From Bemisia tabaci (Eukaryota > Arthropoda > Insecta > Hemiptera > Aleyrodidae), in NCBI RefSeq assembly GCF_918797505.1, contig NC_092797.1, positions 22,643,372 to 22,707,371 of the forward strand: a DNA stretch of 64,000 nucleotides, in the 5' to 3' direction. The notes beneath the pieces are model-generated. The model ran no database searches. It was not told where the DNA came from and worked only from the letters and a program-made list of their open reading frames with translations. Of the stretch, positions 24,147 through 34,798 are shown in pieces. Every line of letters starts with the position of its first letter. Positions within the stretch are counted from its first letter, which is position 1. The translations under genes were made by a program, and so were the position numbers.

Positions 24147-24313
24147 GTGGTGGGCTTTGCGATGTATCGATTGACAGGTAGGCGACGGAGAGGGCGTCCA
24201 GCCAAACGGTGGGTAGAGGGCATGAGATGGAGAGATGCCAGCTCCCGGAGGATCTCTTCCATGACAGATTGCTGTGGAGAGTGGGCGTCGCAGAGCGCCT
24301 TAGTGCATCGTGA
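24147..24313 (+). pseudogene. LINE reverse-transcriptase C-terminal relic (right arm)
   Basis: Frame 1 encodes RLTGRRRRGRPAKRWVEGM. The reading then continues in another frame with ERCQLPEDLFHDRLLWRVG and stops at 24311. The order RGRPxKRW, then a short acidic spacer, then DRxLWR is typical of the extreme C-terminus of insect non-LTR retrotransposon reverse transcriptases (family knowledge). Loss of frame and absence of upstream domains mark it as a dead fragment. It lies ~420 bp upstream of the PC4-like ORF, in the same orientation. Confidence 0.5.
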
Positions 24314-24732
24314 AAGCGGGTTATACATACATACGGTTTCCAGTGTCGTAGCATGCTTTGCGATGTATCGATTGCTATCCCGTTTAAACCTTTGAAAAAT
24401 ATCGATCGTAACGAGCACCATGTGCATAATCGATTCTTTATCATAGGTTCAAATGGGATACTCCATTATCATACCTTGACACTGAGGCTTTGAATGTCAG
24501 CGACTCGGGACGAGGGCGCCTTCATTTGAGTGGATACTCGATCTGATACGTTTTAAATGCGTGTTGCAGACCCCTCCTCCTTCTCTTCCTCCTCCTCCTC
24601 CTGGATCACGATGTCTTCTTACCGTGGATTGTTACACACCAGCGACCATTTTCTGTTCGTTTTTTCGTCGGTGTGGTCCGCTTTTGCTGTCAGCTCGGCT
24701 CGCTCGAAGTGATTTGTTATCAAATTTCGAGC

Positions 24733-25455
24733 ATGTCTCCGATAAAACCCGGTCGTGGTGTGTGCAGAGGCCCTATCGTATCGAAAACGATGGGAAACTC
24801 ATCTTTTTTCCTGACCCCGAACGGTGAACAGCAGATAGTGATCGGTTATAGTTGTAATGAACAGTTTACTCCGATCATCAAATTTTACAATTACGCTACA
24901 GTTCAAAACATGGTCGCCCTTAAGCCGAGCGAGTGGAGAGAGCTTACACGCTGGGACAAGGACATCGATGCGTATTTTGAGGGGGACAGCGACTTTGGGG
25001 AGACGCGCTATCTCGGGACCGTATCAAGATTTTTGAAGTTTGCCAGGATTCTGGGACGGAAAAGTCTTGTACTCGGTCAGAAAAATTCATCTCATCGTAA
25101 GTGTCCGAGAGAAATAGCGCTTCAAGAGAAGGCGTGGAAAGAATTGAAGAAACTCGCTCCATCGATTAGCGCAGTAGTGATCAAAGCTGTTGACAATCAG
25201 CAAAAATTTCAAAAACTTTTTTCCGAAACTTGTGATTTAGTATTAAGAAAATGTCAGTATTTGGACAACGCTTCAATTTCAAATTTTGTGAGCGCTTTAG
25301 ACCCTGGCTCGTTTGATGTTAAGACTTTTCCGATGATGGTTTTCCCCTATGCTCTTTGCGAATTGAAAAACCAGTGTCGTCATTTAATCGTTAGGAAAGT
25401 GATGAGTATAAAGCACGGTTTCAATTTGACCCATCATGATCTCGACGGTTCATAG
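24733..25455 (+). CDS. PC4-like protein of the palindromic element (right-arm copy)
   Basis: Encodes 240 aa from ATGTCTCCG; the frame is open further upstream (to about 24673) but without another ATG. Residues 24-84 look like a PC4/p15 DNA-binding fold: strands around QQIVIGYS and PIIKFYNY, then VALKPSEWREL and helix DKDIDAYF. Residues about 95-150 may be a second, weaker copy, because LQEKAWKELKKLAPSI has the same W-xx-L helix pattern. The C-terminal 80 residues are unassigned. PC4-type proteins bind single-stranded or melted DNA in transcription and repair, which would suit replication or transcription of a hairpin-prone element (inference). AATAAA lies at 25511, 55 nt after the stop. No intron is needed. 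The product is identical to the left copy although the surrounding arms have diverged slightly. Confidence 0.72.
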   Translation: MSPIKPGRGVCRGPIVSKTMGNSSFFLTPNGEQQIVIGYSCNEQFTPIIKFYNYATVQNMVALKPSEWRELTRWDKDIDAYFEGDSDFGETRYLGTVSRFLKFARILGRKSLVLGQKNSSHRKCPREIALQEKAWKELKKLAPSISAVVIKAVDNQQKFQKLFSETCDLVLRKCQYLDNASISNFVSALDPGSFDVKTFPMMVFPYALCELKNQCRHLIVRKVMSIKHGFNLTHHDLDGS

Positions 25456-26499
25456 CACAGTATGAAAGTGTGTGTGGCAAATATACAATACTCATGTTCC
25501 TTTTTATATCAATAAATCTGCTGCTGTATGTGATAAACGAATCTCTTCTTGTTTTTTTTCTCCCCCTCATCCGAGCTCCATCGATTCCTCTAGCCAATGC
25601 AGCCAAGGCTCATGATACTGAAACATCATTTGTCTACCGGTGTTCCCCGGGCGGGAGCAATCAGGGAACGAGAATTTGCACATCCCGTCGTGGTTCATAC
25701 CCCATCAGTGTTTCACTTGTCTCAAAAAGAAAGGAAAAATGACTCATTTTCCAAATTCAAAACGGATCATATCGATTTAGATGAGGATGATGGTCGACAA
25801 CTGACTAGAAACATCACCGTTTAAATAATCGAAAATTATTGATGGCTTTCACACCCGCACCAGCACCACGCGTTTAAATGAGCGGACCGCAGGTCCTCGG
25901 CTATTGCCAAACCGTGGGAATCAGAAATATATTATAGGGAAGTTGATCGAGACAAGTTGAAACTTGTCGAAGGATGGCATCACTGGGAACGGATATTTGG
26001 AGATTATCGAATGAGAGTTACCGCGAAAACCCCGTATAAGTAGTGATACTTTCCAGAGTCATTCGTGATTTTTCATCAGTTATATGTATGGTGAAAGGAG
26101 CTAAGTGAATGAGTAGTTTGTGTGGAACATGTGTGGTTTCCGAATGACACTCTAACAGGAAAACGAGTAGCGAGAACTGGCCGACCTTGAATATGGCTCG
26201 CGCAGTCGCGCGACCGGGTCGATTGTTGAATCGTTATCGACAGAACTCGATCGATGAATCCCTATCTCGGCAATGCTTTTTATCGAACAAGGTCTTTCGA
26301 TAACGAATCAACAATCGAACCGCAGACATACGCACATCACCGCGGTATTCAAAATAATTGTCAACTTCGAATCCACATCTCCGCGATGAGAGCATTATAC
26401 TTGTCGCACCTAGAGTTCGACTCCTTAGCCCCTCTAGTCTCCGCTATCGATACTTAAACCCGAATTTTCTATCATCTCACGTATAGCGTGGTATAAGTT

Positions 26500-28000
26500 T
26501 TTTACGATCATACAACGTTGATACTGTGGTATACAACAGGGTGACGTCATAGAATGGATGCTTAGAGTGATGACACTCAATCGTATTCCCCCGGATGGAT
26601 AGGCAACCCGCTACGAATTTATGGGAGAACCTCGGTCCTCCTCCTGTGTATAATTCCTAGTAGAGCGGTAAGGTCGCTAGCTGGGTGGGGTGACGACACA
26701 TAATGGATGCTTCGCATGACGTCACGTAAAATGATGCAGGTCATTGGTCAAACGTATTTACCCGAATGGTTGTACTGTGTATGATTGCTAATAGAGCAGA
26801 TATCGTCACGGTAAAGGACTCATGGCACATGAAAAACCCTGTGAAGATAGGTTTTTGCAGATTTTTTGCAACGTCTGCTCCTTCAAATTTCCCGCCTAAT
26901 TCTCAGGCAAATTGTTGACTCTAACATATCATGCTTCGCTCAGGTGGGTAGGTAGCCCATAAGGATTAAACGGTTGTGGTTTAAAAAAGCTAATGGTAGC
27001 CCCCTTCACGTTTAGGCAACCCGCAACAGTAAACACGGATGCCATACACCGTACACTAATCCATACCCGACTCCGGTTAAATCATATTTTCCCGCTCAAT
27101 TTTACAACATTGTTACCATGTTCCGTAGCAACACCCGTCATTAATTCAAATTTTCCCGCTCAACGTTGGTTGGTGTCGTCACAGCATGAAAAGATGGCTG
27201 TCATTTTATACACTAAAACACCCATCACCCGTAACTAATTCAAATTTCCCCGCTCAATTTCACAACGTTAGTGACGTCATAGCATGAAAACATTGTTGAC
27301 ATATGATCCGCTAAAACACCCATCACCCAACCAACACCGTTAATTTACTCCGATTTTTCAGCACGATTTTACAACACTGGTAACGAGTAAGATTACCCCT
27401 CGGCCCTGATAGGTAGGCAAGCCGCATCAATTAACCAGTGGTTGTCACAACTCTCAAGTAACCCACGCCCCTCCTGTCCCGATTTTACTAACAACCCGTA
27501 ACAGATAACCAGTCGCTAGTGTCCTCACACCGTGGTTGTAAAATCAGACATCCTAAAATAATCCAGATTTCCCCGTAAAATTTTTCAACAATACCCCTCA
27601 ATTAATCACGATTTTCCTGATCAGACTGATAACGCGGGTGATGGGTAGGCAACCCGCAACAGTTGCTAGTGACGTCACACCATGGTTGAAAAATCAACAT
27701 TTTTCTGCACAATTTTACAACACTGGTAACGATAGGTAGGCAACCCGCAACAGTCGCTAGTGACGTCACACCATGGTTGCAAAATCATCCTAAAATAATC
27801 AACATTTTTCTGCACAATTTTACAACACTGGTAACGATAGGTAGGCAACCCGCAACAGTCGCTAGTGACGTCACACCCGGGTCACGTGACATAGGTCCCG
27901 TCTTAAAGGTCAAGTGGCGAAACGATAGGTAGGCAACCCGCAACCAGTGATCTCACACCGGGGTCACGTAGCTCCCGACTTAAAGGTCAAATTTGGCCCC
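26500..28000. repeat. Subterminal repeat region, right arm
   Basis: Reverse-complement mirror of 16900-18400, with TGACGTCA sites at the mirrored positions (for example near 26543, 27271, 27670 and 27866). Words such as GGTAGGCAACCCGCAACAGT recur. Confidence 0.8.
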
Positions 28001-28022
28001 ATATCCTCATATCTATACTACT

Positions 28023-28028
28023 TATTGC
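28023..28028. repeat. Target-site duplication, right (TATTGC)
   Basis: Directly follows the last paired base of the right arm and matches 16876-16881. Removing the element and one copy restores a continuous AT-rich sequence. Confidence 0.85.
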
Positions 28029-28799
28029 ATTCGCTTCAGAGTTTCGCAGGTGCAAAACTTGAAGGGATATCCCACCAAGTTAACACTTCTTCACAAGACA
28101 ATTCGTTTCTTACTACTTGAACAGGAAAAAATACGGGAGGATAAAGAACTATCCTGAAGTCACTCTCCTTGTTTCTCCGATTATGTAATTACACCGTAAA
28201 TGAAATGTTATTGGGATGTTGCACTCAAAATGCTCGTTAGGATCCAAACTTTGCCGAAGGCGCGAAATGAACTGCTAACTCTGTGAAGATTCTTTGAAAA
28301 TTCGTTTGACCAAAAAAAGAAGTGCCCATTCTTGATTTGATGCTAAAATACCCAGAGGTAAACAATACATAAAAAAATGTTGTTTTAGGGGAACGAAAAG
28401 AAATTTTTAAACAAATTGAAAAATATGACTTATTAATTTGTTATTAAAAGGGTATGCCCCCAGTCCACCGTGCGGCCCAACCCATAGGGAACGATTTGCG
28501 AGCTCCCGTGAGTTAATCTACATAGATAGAGCGGGCTCATCTCGAGTAGTATATCTCCTATTGATAACCGCAAAAATCATGAAAACCAGCTCGGCGGATC
28601 TTTGAAACAATCTGTGACAAAAAATGGACATTTACATTGTTCAAATGGGAGGCCTCACAACTTCATCACGTAATATAAAATTGACACGACGGGTCTCGCA
28701 AAGCTTGTAGTAATAATGATGAAATAATGATCATACTATTTATAAATGGATTCTAGGTTGTTCATATATTAATGGATTCTACACGGTTGTTCATATAGG
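28029..28799. other. No gene recognised
   Basis: AT-rich flank right of the palindromic element. Nothing recognisable on either strand. Confidence 0.45.
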
Positions 28800-29350
28800 G
28801 TAGCGGGTAAACGGCTGTTGAAAAATCTGGGGTGCAGTTGTGAGGAACAGAAACACAACACGCGCTGTGTTCACATTAGAACGTGAGTATAGTTTGAGCG
28901 TCACATAAACTGAATGGAATCTTATTTCTTATGATTTTTAATTCCATTTTCAGATCAAACCTTGAATTCAAGTCTTCGGCACAGTTGCGCCTCTGTGCAG
29001 TAGTCATTTTTTCGGTCCCAGTAAAAAACAAGGGTGAAATAGGACCGAAAAAATGACCAGGAGTATTCCCCTGGTTATCCCCCCGCCCATCAATGCTTGA
29101 ACCGGCCTAGTTTAGTTGTTTTTTTGCCGTATGAGGAAGTCAACCGCGATCCGATTTGATGCTAGATATCGACCGGTTCACCGAGATTTTTCTCGATTTT
29201 CCCGCCTGCCTGCCCACCCCTGGAAATAAAGTATCATTGTTACCGAAGCTGACGATGAGATCATAACTGTTACCAAAAAAGGCTAGTGTCCCAGCACTGT
29301 GAGAACTAGGAGCTATTTTCTCCATGAGTTTCCGTGAAAAATTAACGCTC
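28800..29350 (+). repeat. Interspersed repeat family B, copy 1
   Basis: Shares blocks with the reverse complement of 37440-37790: TAAACGGCTGTTGAA, GAACCGGCCTA, ATATCGACC and the ATTTTTCTCG region occur in the same order. It also holds a hairpin at about 29006-29056 (TCATTTTTTCGGTCC paired with GGACCGAAAAAATGA). Type of element unknown. Confidence 0.55.
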
Positions 29351-29689
29351 AAAAAATACAAAGACAGGCAAATAAAGCCTCACAGCGAGCGTTTTGACTG
29401 AGATACATTATTTCAATATTCAGAGCCAAAGGGTCGTAACTAATGGTATTCGGAGGGTTAAAATAACGGCATTTACCGAATGCTGAATCAAACTTGCAAG
29501 TTAGCAAGTGAAAAACTTGGTTAACATACTTGAATAAGATGGACGATGAATTTAAAATGGAGAGTAAATTACAAGATGAGAGGGGAATATAAGCAAAGAA
29601 GCCCTTAAATTCAAGATGCGTAGGTACGACCCTTTGGCTCCGAGCTACATACATTTACAACTAAACATAAAATCAAGCAGACACTTAAT
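29351..29689. other. No gene recognised
   Basis: AT-rich. CATACGTACG-type ends (CCTTTGGCTC near 29428 and 29631) are repeated in inverted orientation around a minus-strand open frame at 29349-29654. This could be a small TIR element, but the ends are poorly defined. Confidence 0.4.
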
Positions 29690-29850
29690 CTGTTTTATTT
29701 TTTTCTTTTGTTTTCTTTCTCTCATTTTTTCTTTCTTCTTCTTCTCATTTTTTTTTTTTTTCATTTTGATTTTTTCGTTTTTTTTATTTTAATTTTTTTT
29801 TCATATTGATTGTTTTCGTTTTTTTTTTTCATTTTTATTTTTTTCATATT
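29690..29850. repeat. T-rich low-complexity tract
   Basis: Runs of T broken by C, G and A (TTTTCTTTTG, TTCATTTT and similar). No coding meaning. Confidence 0.85.
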
Positions 29851-30622
29851 CACTTGTGTTGCGAATAAAAAATTCTGCCATCAAACCCCAGAATCTACGC
29901 CACCGTTACTACCTTTCGTCCACAAGTTGCCACAATATTTCCGATCCACACACTGTTCAGGTTCACGTTGCACGATCCTTCATATTCATGGTCTTCGTCT
30001 TCTTTCTTCCTTCGAGGAGAAAATTTCCGGAATGATCTTATCCAATGGTTGTCGTTTTGTTCTGTTAACGCACTAAGTGACAGTCTTAGTTCCATTTTTC
30101 CAGTCAATGATTGCGGGCAATAACTCTAATCCACAAGCCACGACAGGCTCCTCCATACGCAGCGGATATATTCATCGTTCGCAGGGACGTAACATCGAGA
30201 GCTGAGCCTGCACGGTGCACTCTCAAGGGTAGCTAGCAATTCCACGATGAAAATTCTTATTACTTCCAATGTATCTGCTTCCGTTAGGTAATTATTGAAA
30301 CTATAAACGGTGAGAATATTCCGTCCCGTCAGCTTACACAGAGCTCGGCGATCTGATTGGTAAAATAAGTTTGTCGTGTGTCCGGTGGTGTCAGCGTCTT
30401 TTGCGTCGGCACAAGAAATCGTTTCTTCATCTTAGTGGCATCCTCGAAATCGGCAATTGAGAATCAGGCTGTAAGGCTGCTTGGTTCCTTTTGCAGGAAA
30501 CATCCATCGAACTTTTTTCTTTGAAGTTATTTGAGGTTTTTGATCCATTTGAGAACTCTGCAATCTTGAATGAACATCGGGCTCGGGTTAGTACACATCC
30601 ATACTCCAGGCTTTCAAATTTT
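29851..30622. other. No gene recognised
   Basis: Mixed-composition sequence leading to the 88-bp array. Open frames at 29895-30107 (minus) and 30491 onward (plus) match nothing known; the latter simply runs into the array. Confidence 0.4.
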
Positions 30623-31138
30623 CAGGGATTAAGGCCGAGTGGAGTCTTTTTCTGCAGATCCACTCGTCAGTTCCTTGAAAATGTGCCAAAAATGCCATTT
30701 AAAAAAATGTTTCAGGGATTAAGGCCGAGTGGAGTCTGTTTCTGCAGCTCCACTCGTCAGTTCCTTGAAAATGTGCCAAAAATGCCACAAAAAAAATTCT
30801 CAGGGATTAAGGCCGAGTGGAGTCTGTTTCTGCAGCTCCACTCGTCAGTTCCTTGAAAATGTGCCAAAAATGCCACAAAAAAAATTTTTCAGGGATTAAG
30901 GCCGAGTGGAGTCTGTTTCTGCAGCTCCACTCGTCAGTTCCTTGAAAATGTGCCAAAAATGCCACCAAAAAAAATTTTCAGGGATTAAGGCCGAGTGGAG
31001 TCTGTTTCTGCAGCTCCACTCGTCAGTTCCTTGAAAATGTGCTAAAAACGCCACAAAAAAAATTTTCAGGGATTAAGGCCGAGTGGAGTCTGTTTCTGCA
31101 GCTCCACTCGTCAGTTCCTTGAAAATGAGCCAAAAATA
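30623..31138. repeat. Six-copy ~88-bp tandem array with internal hairpins
   Basis: Units start at 30623, 30713, 30801, 30890, 30979 and 31067 (periods 90, 88, 89, 89, 88). Each starts CAGGGATTAAGGCCGAGTGG and contains GAGTGGAG, a 12-13-nt loop, then CTCCACTC, so each unit can form an 8-bp hairpin. Units end in an A-rich run of variable length. In copy 1 the stem has one mismatch (GATCCACTC). Confidence 0.95.
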
Positions 31139-31205
31139 CAAAAAAAAAAAAAAAAAAAAACTGGACTCGAACCCGAGACCTATTGGTCCATAGTCCATCA
31201 AAAAT
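31139..31205 (-). repeat. Poly(A/T) run next to a Pol III B-box-like sequence
   Basis: About 22 A on the plus strand adjoin GGACTCGAACC, which on the minus strand reads GGTTCGAGTCC, a perfect match to the tRNA internal B box (GGTTCGANTCC), followed by a T-run that could end Pol III transcription. No A box or cloverleaf is convincing. At most this is the decayed head of a tRNA-derived SINE or a tRNA pseudogene on the minus strand. Confidence 0.3.
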
Positions 31206-32800
31206 AAGTTACAGAGTCTGCAGCAATAGTGTGGCCGTGTTGTGAAAACTCCTTGCCAACATTTCCAGCGAGCTCCGAGCGAGTTCTCGACCAATGAAGA
31301 GAAAAATTAGATCTGCTGAAACAGATTCTCCTCGGCCCTAATTCCTGACAATTGGAAATGCCTGGAGCATGGAGATCCCACGATGTCGACGGACACTAAA
31401 CATTGTCTAAAGTTGGCTGAAGGTGCTTGACATGAAGCCATTAAACCAGCAGAAAAAAAAGAAGAAAAAAAGAGAAAAATCTTTGTGTGAGAACTGCAGC
31501 CCCTACGCAGTGTACATCAAACCCGATTTCAACTCGGACCAATGCGTTGCAGATGAGTTCTCACTCGCGAATGACACATTCACAATCGTCAAAAGCATCA
31601 TACCTCCTATCAGAGTGACTACTGGCACAGTTGTTCCCAGACTCTAGAGCGGTGAAAAATTCATACATGGCAAGTTGATTGATCTGAAGACATTTTCATT
31701 GTGAGACAGCAGCTTCCGGGCAATGGTAACTTCCGGTCGTCAAATATCGAGACAATTTGAAAATGCTAATATTGCAGTTTGAGTAATCTGCACCAACACA
31801 CCGAAACTGGCATGCATTGTGTAGGGCGCCTGCGATGTTGCAGATATACTTCCAGTCTGACTTCTTAGAATGCTTCGTTGCGGCTCCGCTCAAGACTGAG
31901 TATGCCTTTCTCGATAGTGTATTCAATTCACCCGCGAGAAGAGAATACGGCCTTTTTCGTCATGTACTGGTTAATGTTGCAATATTATGATGGACTCATC
32001 ATTGACCTCAAAATGATGACTGTTGAAATTGACTTTTGATAGGCTTCACAATGTTCCAGTGTTTGCCACGCCTTATTCATTTCTGGATATGAGAATCTCC
32101 TCTTGCGATCTTCATAACTGGAGTGATTTTCGTCTTGTTGGAGTAACGACCCTATCGGGCGATGATTATCGGGTTTGACCTGGTAACAAACGTTGGACCG
32201 TTGCAACAACTTCACATTCTTTCTATCGTGCTATCACGTTGTAAAAGAGATCAATCTGTGATCAACCTTACTATTATTGAATGGCATGGTAAGAGGCGTG
32301 CATTCTGAGGTTCTGCTCAATTATTCGGGATTTGAGCCGAACGATCATCAATAATTTGAAGGAATTGGATACTATGAAAAATTATTTCCATTGACTGCAG
32401 GCGGGCAGCATGTGCTCAATTATCCGATCCGTAGATCGCGGGTGGACGGTGTGCAGTTTTACACGTGCGCAGGCTCAGTATAGGCAATTTGTGCATGACG
32501 GTGTTCCGTTTGAAGTATATCTATCATGTTGAAGGCGCTGTGTATGGTGCGCGTGCTCGGCCGCTTGCGCTTGGAAGAGCTGCAACTGCGACCGTTCAAA
32601 ACTACGTTGGGACGACTCAAGAGTTTCATCTAGAGTTTACGTTGGAGAGGTCCGTGTGGATCAAACTCGGTAACTTGAGAGAAAATCGTAAATCGGTGCA
32701 GGCGAGAAAATGGGATTCATGATCACGATGGCAGTACTTGGGAAAAAGCCGCAGACAGCCCCTGCGGTCATAGGCAGTTTAATACAGGGGAAAGAATGAT
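31206..32800. other. No gene recognised
   Basis: Short open frames on both strands, none recognisable. The word GACAGCCCCTG near 32748 recurs at 35698 and 36180 and may mark boundaries of another repeat. Confidence 0.45.
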
Positions 32801-32810
32801 TGGAAATATT
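32801..32810. repeat. Target-site duplication, left (TGGAAATATT)
   Basis: Ten bases identical to 34789-34798, abutting the inverted repeat that starts at 32811. Confidence 0.8.
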
Positions 32811-34788
32811 TGAAAGAGGTTGTTCCAAAAACGCCGATTTTGGCCCCCCCCTGGATTCGGCCCAAACTTTGCTCAGATGTTGTACTAAGTGTCCCCGACG
32901 CTTGGGCAAAATTTCAGCCCCCTCGGATAATTAGGGGGGAGGGGGCAGGGGGGCAAAGTTGCAATTTTTTCAAAACTTTAAAAATCGATATCTCGCGAAC
33001 GGTTTGAGTGTAAGTGTTGCGGTTTGCGCTAAAAAACGTTAAAAAATATTCTCTACACGAATATTGATGCTGTTTGCATGGTTGCGTAATTTATCGTAGT
33101 CATAAATCGATTTTTTCGATTTTGGAGGTTCGACTTTTTTTCGTTTTTCGTCTCTCCTCTCCAGGCGATCGTTGCTACGTGAATGAAAACCGGTTGAGGC
33201 GATTCTCCATGAAATTCTGCATCTGCTACACTTTGTTTGACCTTGGGGAAACGATTCGTTCGTGAGTTATAGCGATTTTTCTGCGCGTTACCGGTTACGC
33301 GCGGGCGGCATATCGGCGGCGCTCCATCCCGCACGGGCGAGGCAGAGGTTGTTTCACCGCTAGGGCCTTATATTCATGCTGTAGGCTGTAATTATCGATA
33401 TTTTCTCCTCCCCCCACCCTTCCCCTCCAATAAATATTGTTTTAATACTTCGTTATACAGGGTGTCCCAGACCATCCGTAACAGGTCTTTTTCTCGGTTG
33501 GTTTAGGTAGTACGAAGTGGGGGACCGCGGGGTTATATAGGGAATTGACCCCAAGGAATCCGAATTTCACGGTCCCGAAACCCCCTATGCCCCCGCTTGG
33601 GAGGTAGGTGCCCCCCTTGGGGTCATGATCCCAAAAGTCGGGAGACATTGTGCCTCCCCCTTTTACGCCCCGAGGGTGGCTAGGGGGGCCTCGGGACCAT
33701 AAAAATCGGATTCCCTGGGGTCGATTACCTGGGAAATCATCTTTTTCCGGAGAGTCTACGTCAATTTTTGACCAAAGGGAAATTATCGAGGAGGCCGATC
33801 GTCCCCGTTTTGAAGAGATCATTTTTGGGCGCAAATTGACGTAGACCCTCCGGAAAAAGATGATTTCCCAGGTAATCGACCCCAGGGAATCCGATTTTTA
33901 TGGTCCCGAGGCCCCCCTAGCCACCCTCGGGGCGTAAAAGGGGGAGGCACAATGTCTCCCGACTTTTGGGATCATGACCCCAAGGGGGGCACCTACCTCC
34001 CAAGCGGGGGCATAGGGGGTTTCGGGACCGTGAAATTCGGATTCCTTGGGGTCAATTCCCTATATAACCCCGCGGTCCCCCACTTCGTACTACCTAAACC
34101 AACCGAGAAAAAGACCTGTTACGGATGGTCTGGGACACCCTGTATAACGAAGTATTAAAACAATATTTATTGGAGGGGAAGGGTGGGGGGAGGAGAAAAT
34201 ATCGATAATTACAGCCTACAGCATGAATATAAGGCCCTAGCGGTGAAACAACCTCTGCCTCGCCCGTGCGGGATGGAGCGCCGCCGATATGCCGCCCGCG
34301 CGTAACCGGTAACGCGCAGAAAAATCGCTATAACTCACGAACGAATCGTTTCCCCAAGGTCAAACAAAGTGTAGCAGATGCAGAATTTCATGGAGAATCG
34401 CCTCAACCGGTTTTCATTCACGTAGCAACGATCGCCTGGAGAGGAGAGACGAAAAACGAAAAAAAGTCGAACCTTCAAAATCGAAAAAATCGATTTATGA
34501 CTACGATAAATTACGCAACCATGCAAACAGCATCAATATTCGTGTAGAGAATATTTTTTAACGTTTTTTAGCGCAAACCGCAACACTTACACTCAAACCG
34601 TTCGCGAGATATCGATTTTTAAAGTTTTGAAAAAATTGCAACTTTGCCCCCCTGCCCCCTCCCCCCTAATTATCCGAGGGGGCTGAAATTTTGCCCAAGC
34701 GTCGGGGACACTTAGTACAACATCTGAGCAAATTTTGGGCCGAATCCAGGGGGGGCCAAAATCGGCGTTTTTGGAACAACCTCTTTCA
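32811..34788. mobile_element. Foldback element with ~957-bp TIRs, Mutator-like
   Basis: Left arm 32811-33767 and right arm 33833-34788 are near-identical inverted copies around a 65-bp unique centre (33768-33832). It starts TGAAAGAGGTTGTTCC and ends with the reverse complement. The flanking 10-bp duplication fits Mutator-like elements and foldback transposons (about 8-11 bp; family knowledge). No transposase is encoded: the open frames in one arm are repeated in the other and carry no known domain. A few substitutions distinguish the arms (for example TAGACCCTCC against TAGACTCTCC next to the centre). Confidence 0.85.
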
Positions 34789-34798
34789 TGGAAATATT
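34789..34798. repeat. Target-site duplication, right (TGGAAATATT)
   Basis: Matches 32801-32810 exactly and directly follows the right inverted repeat. Confidence 0.8.

Larger units (their letters stand above)
16882..28022. mobile_element. Giant palindromic mobile element, 11,141 bp
   Basis: The element is an almost complete inverted repeat. The left arm, 16882-22451, pairs with the right arm, 22455-28022, and the central loop is only TTC (22452-22454). It starts AGTAGTATAGATATGAGG and ends with the reverse complement, and is flanked by a 6-bp duplication TATTGC. Arms differ only by scattered substitutions and 1-bp indels. Each arm holds subterminal repeats, a 240-codon ORF, a LINE relic and an ATCGAT-rich tandem array. 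A 6-bp duplication and a 5'-AG terminus are typical of Polinton/Maverick elements (established). No DNA polymerase B, integrase, ATPase, protease or capsid gene is visible, so membership is inference. It could be a snap-back (head-to-head) derivative of a protein-primed linear element, or a new foldback type. Confidence 0.85.

Noticed and set aside
24561..24827. 88-codon proline-rich frame overlapping the start of the PC4-like ORF
   Set aside because: Runs in another frame across the promoter and start region, begins in a CTCCTC run and has no recognisable features.
25421..25606. Minus-strand 61-codon frame and other antisense frames in the arms
   Set aside because: Shadows of the PC4-like ORF and its 3' flank, mirrored in the other arm.
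16876..28028. Giant palindrome as a pure sequencing or assembly artefact
   Set aside because: Not fully excluded, but arms differ by independent substitutions and indels, outer ends coincide exactly with a 6-bp duplication, and the flanks on the two sides are different. A chimeric read would give identical arms and identical flanks.
31161..31240. tRNA gene on the minus strand
   Set aside because: Perfect B-box match but no A box at a proper distance, no complete acceptor or anticodon stem, and a weak T stem. Kept only as a B-box-like note.
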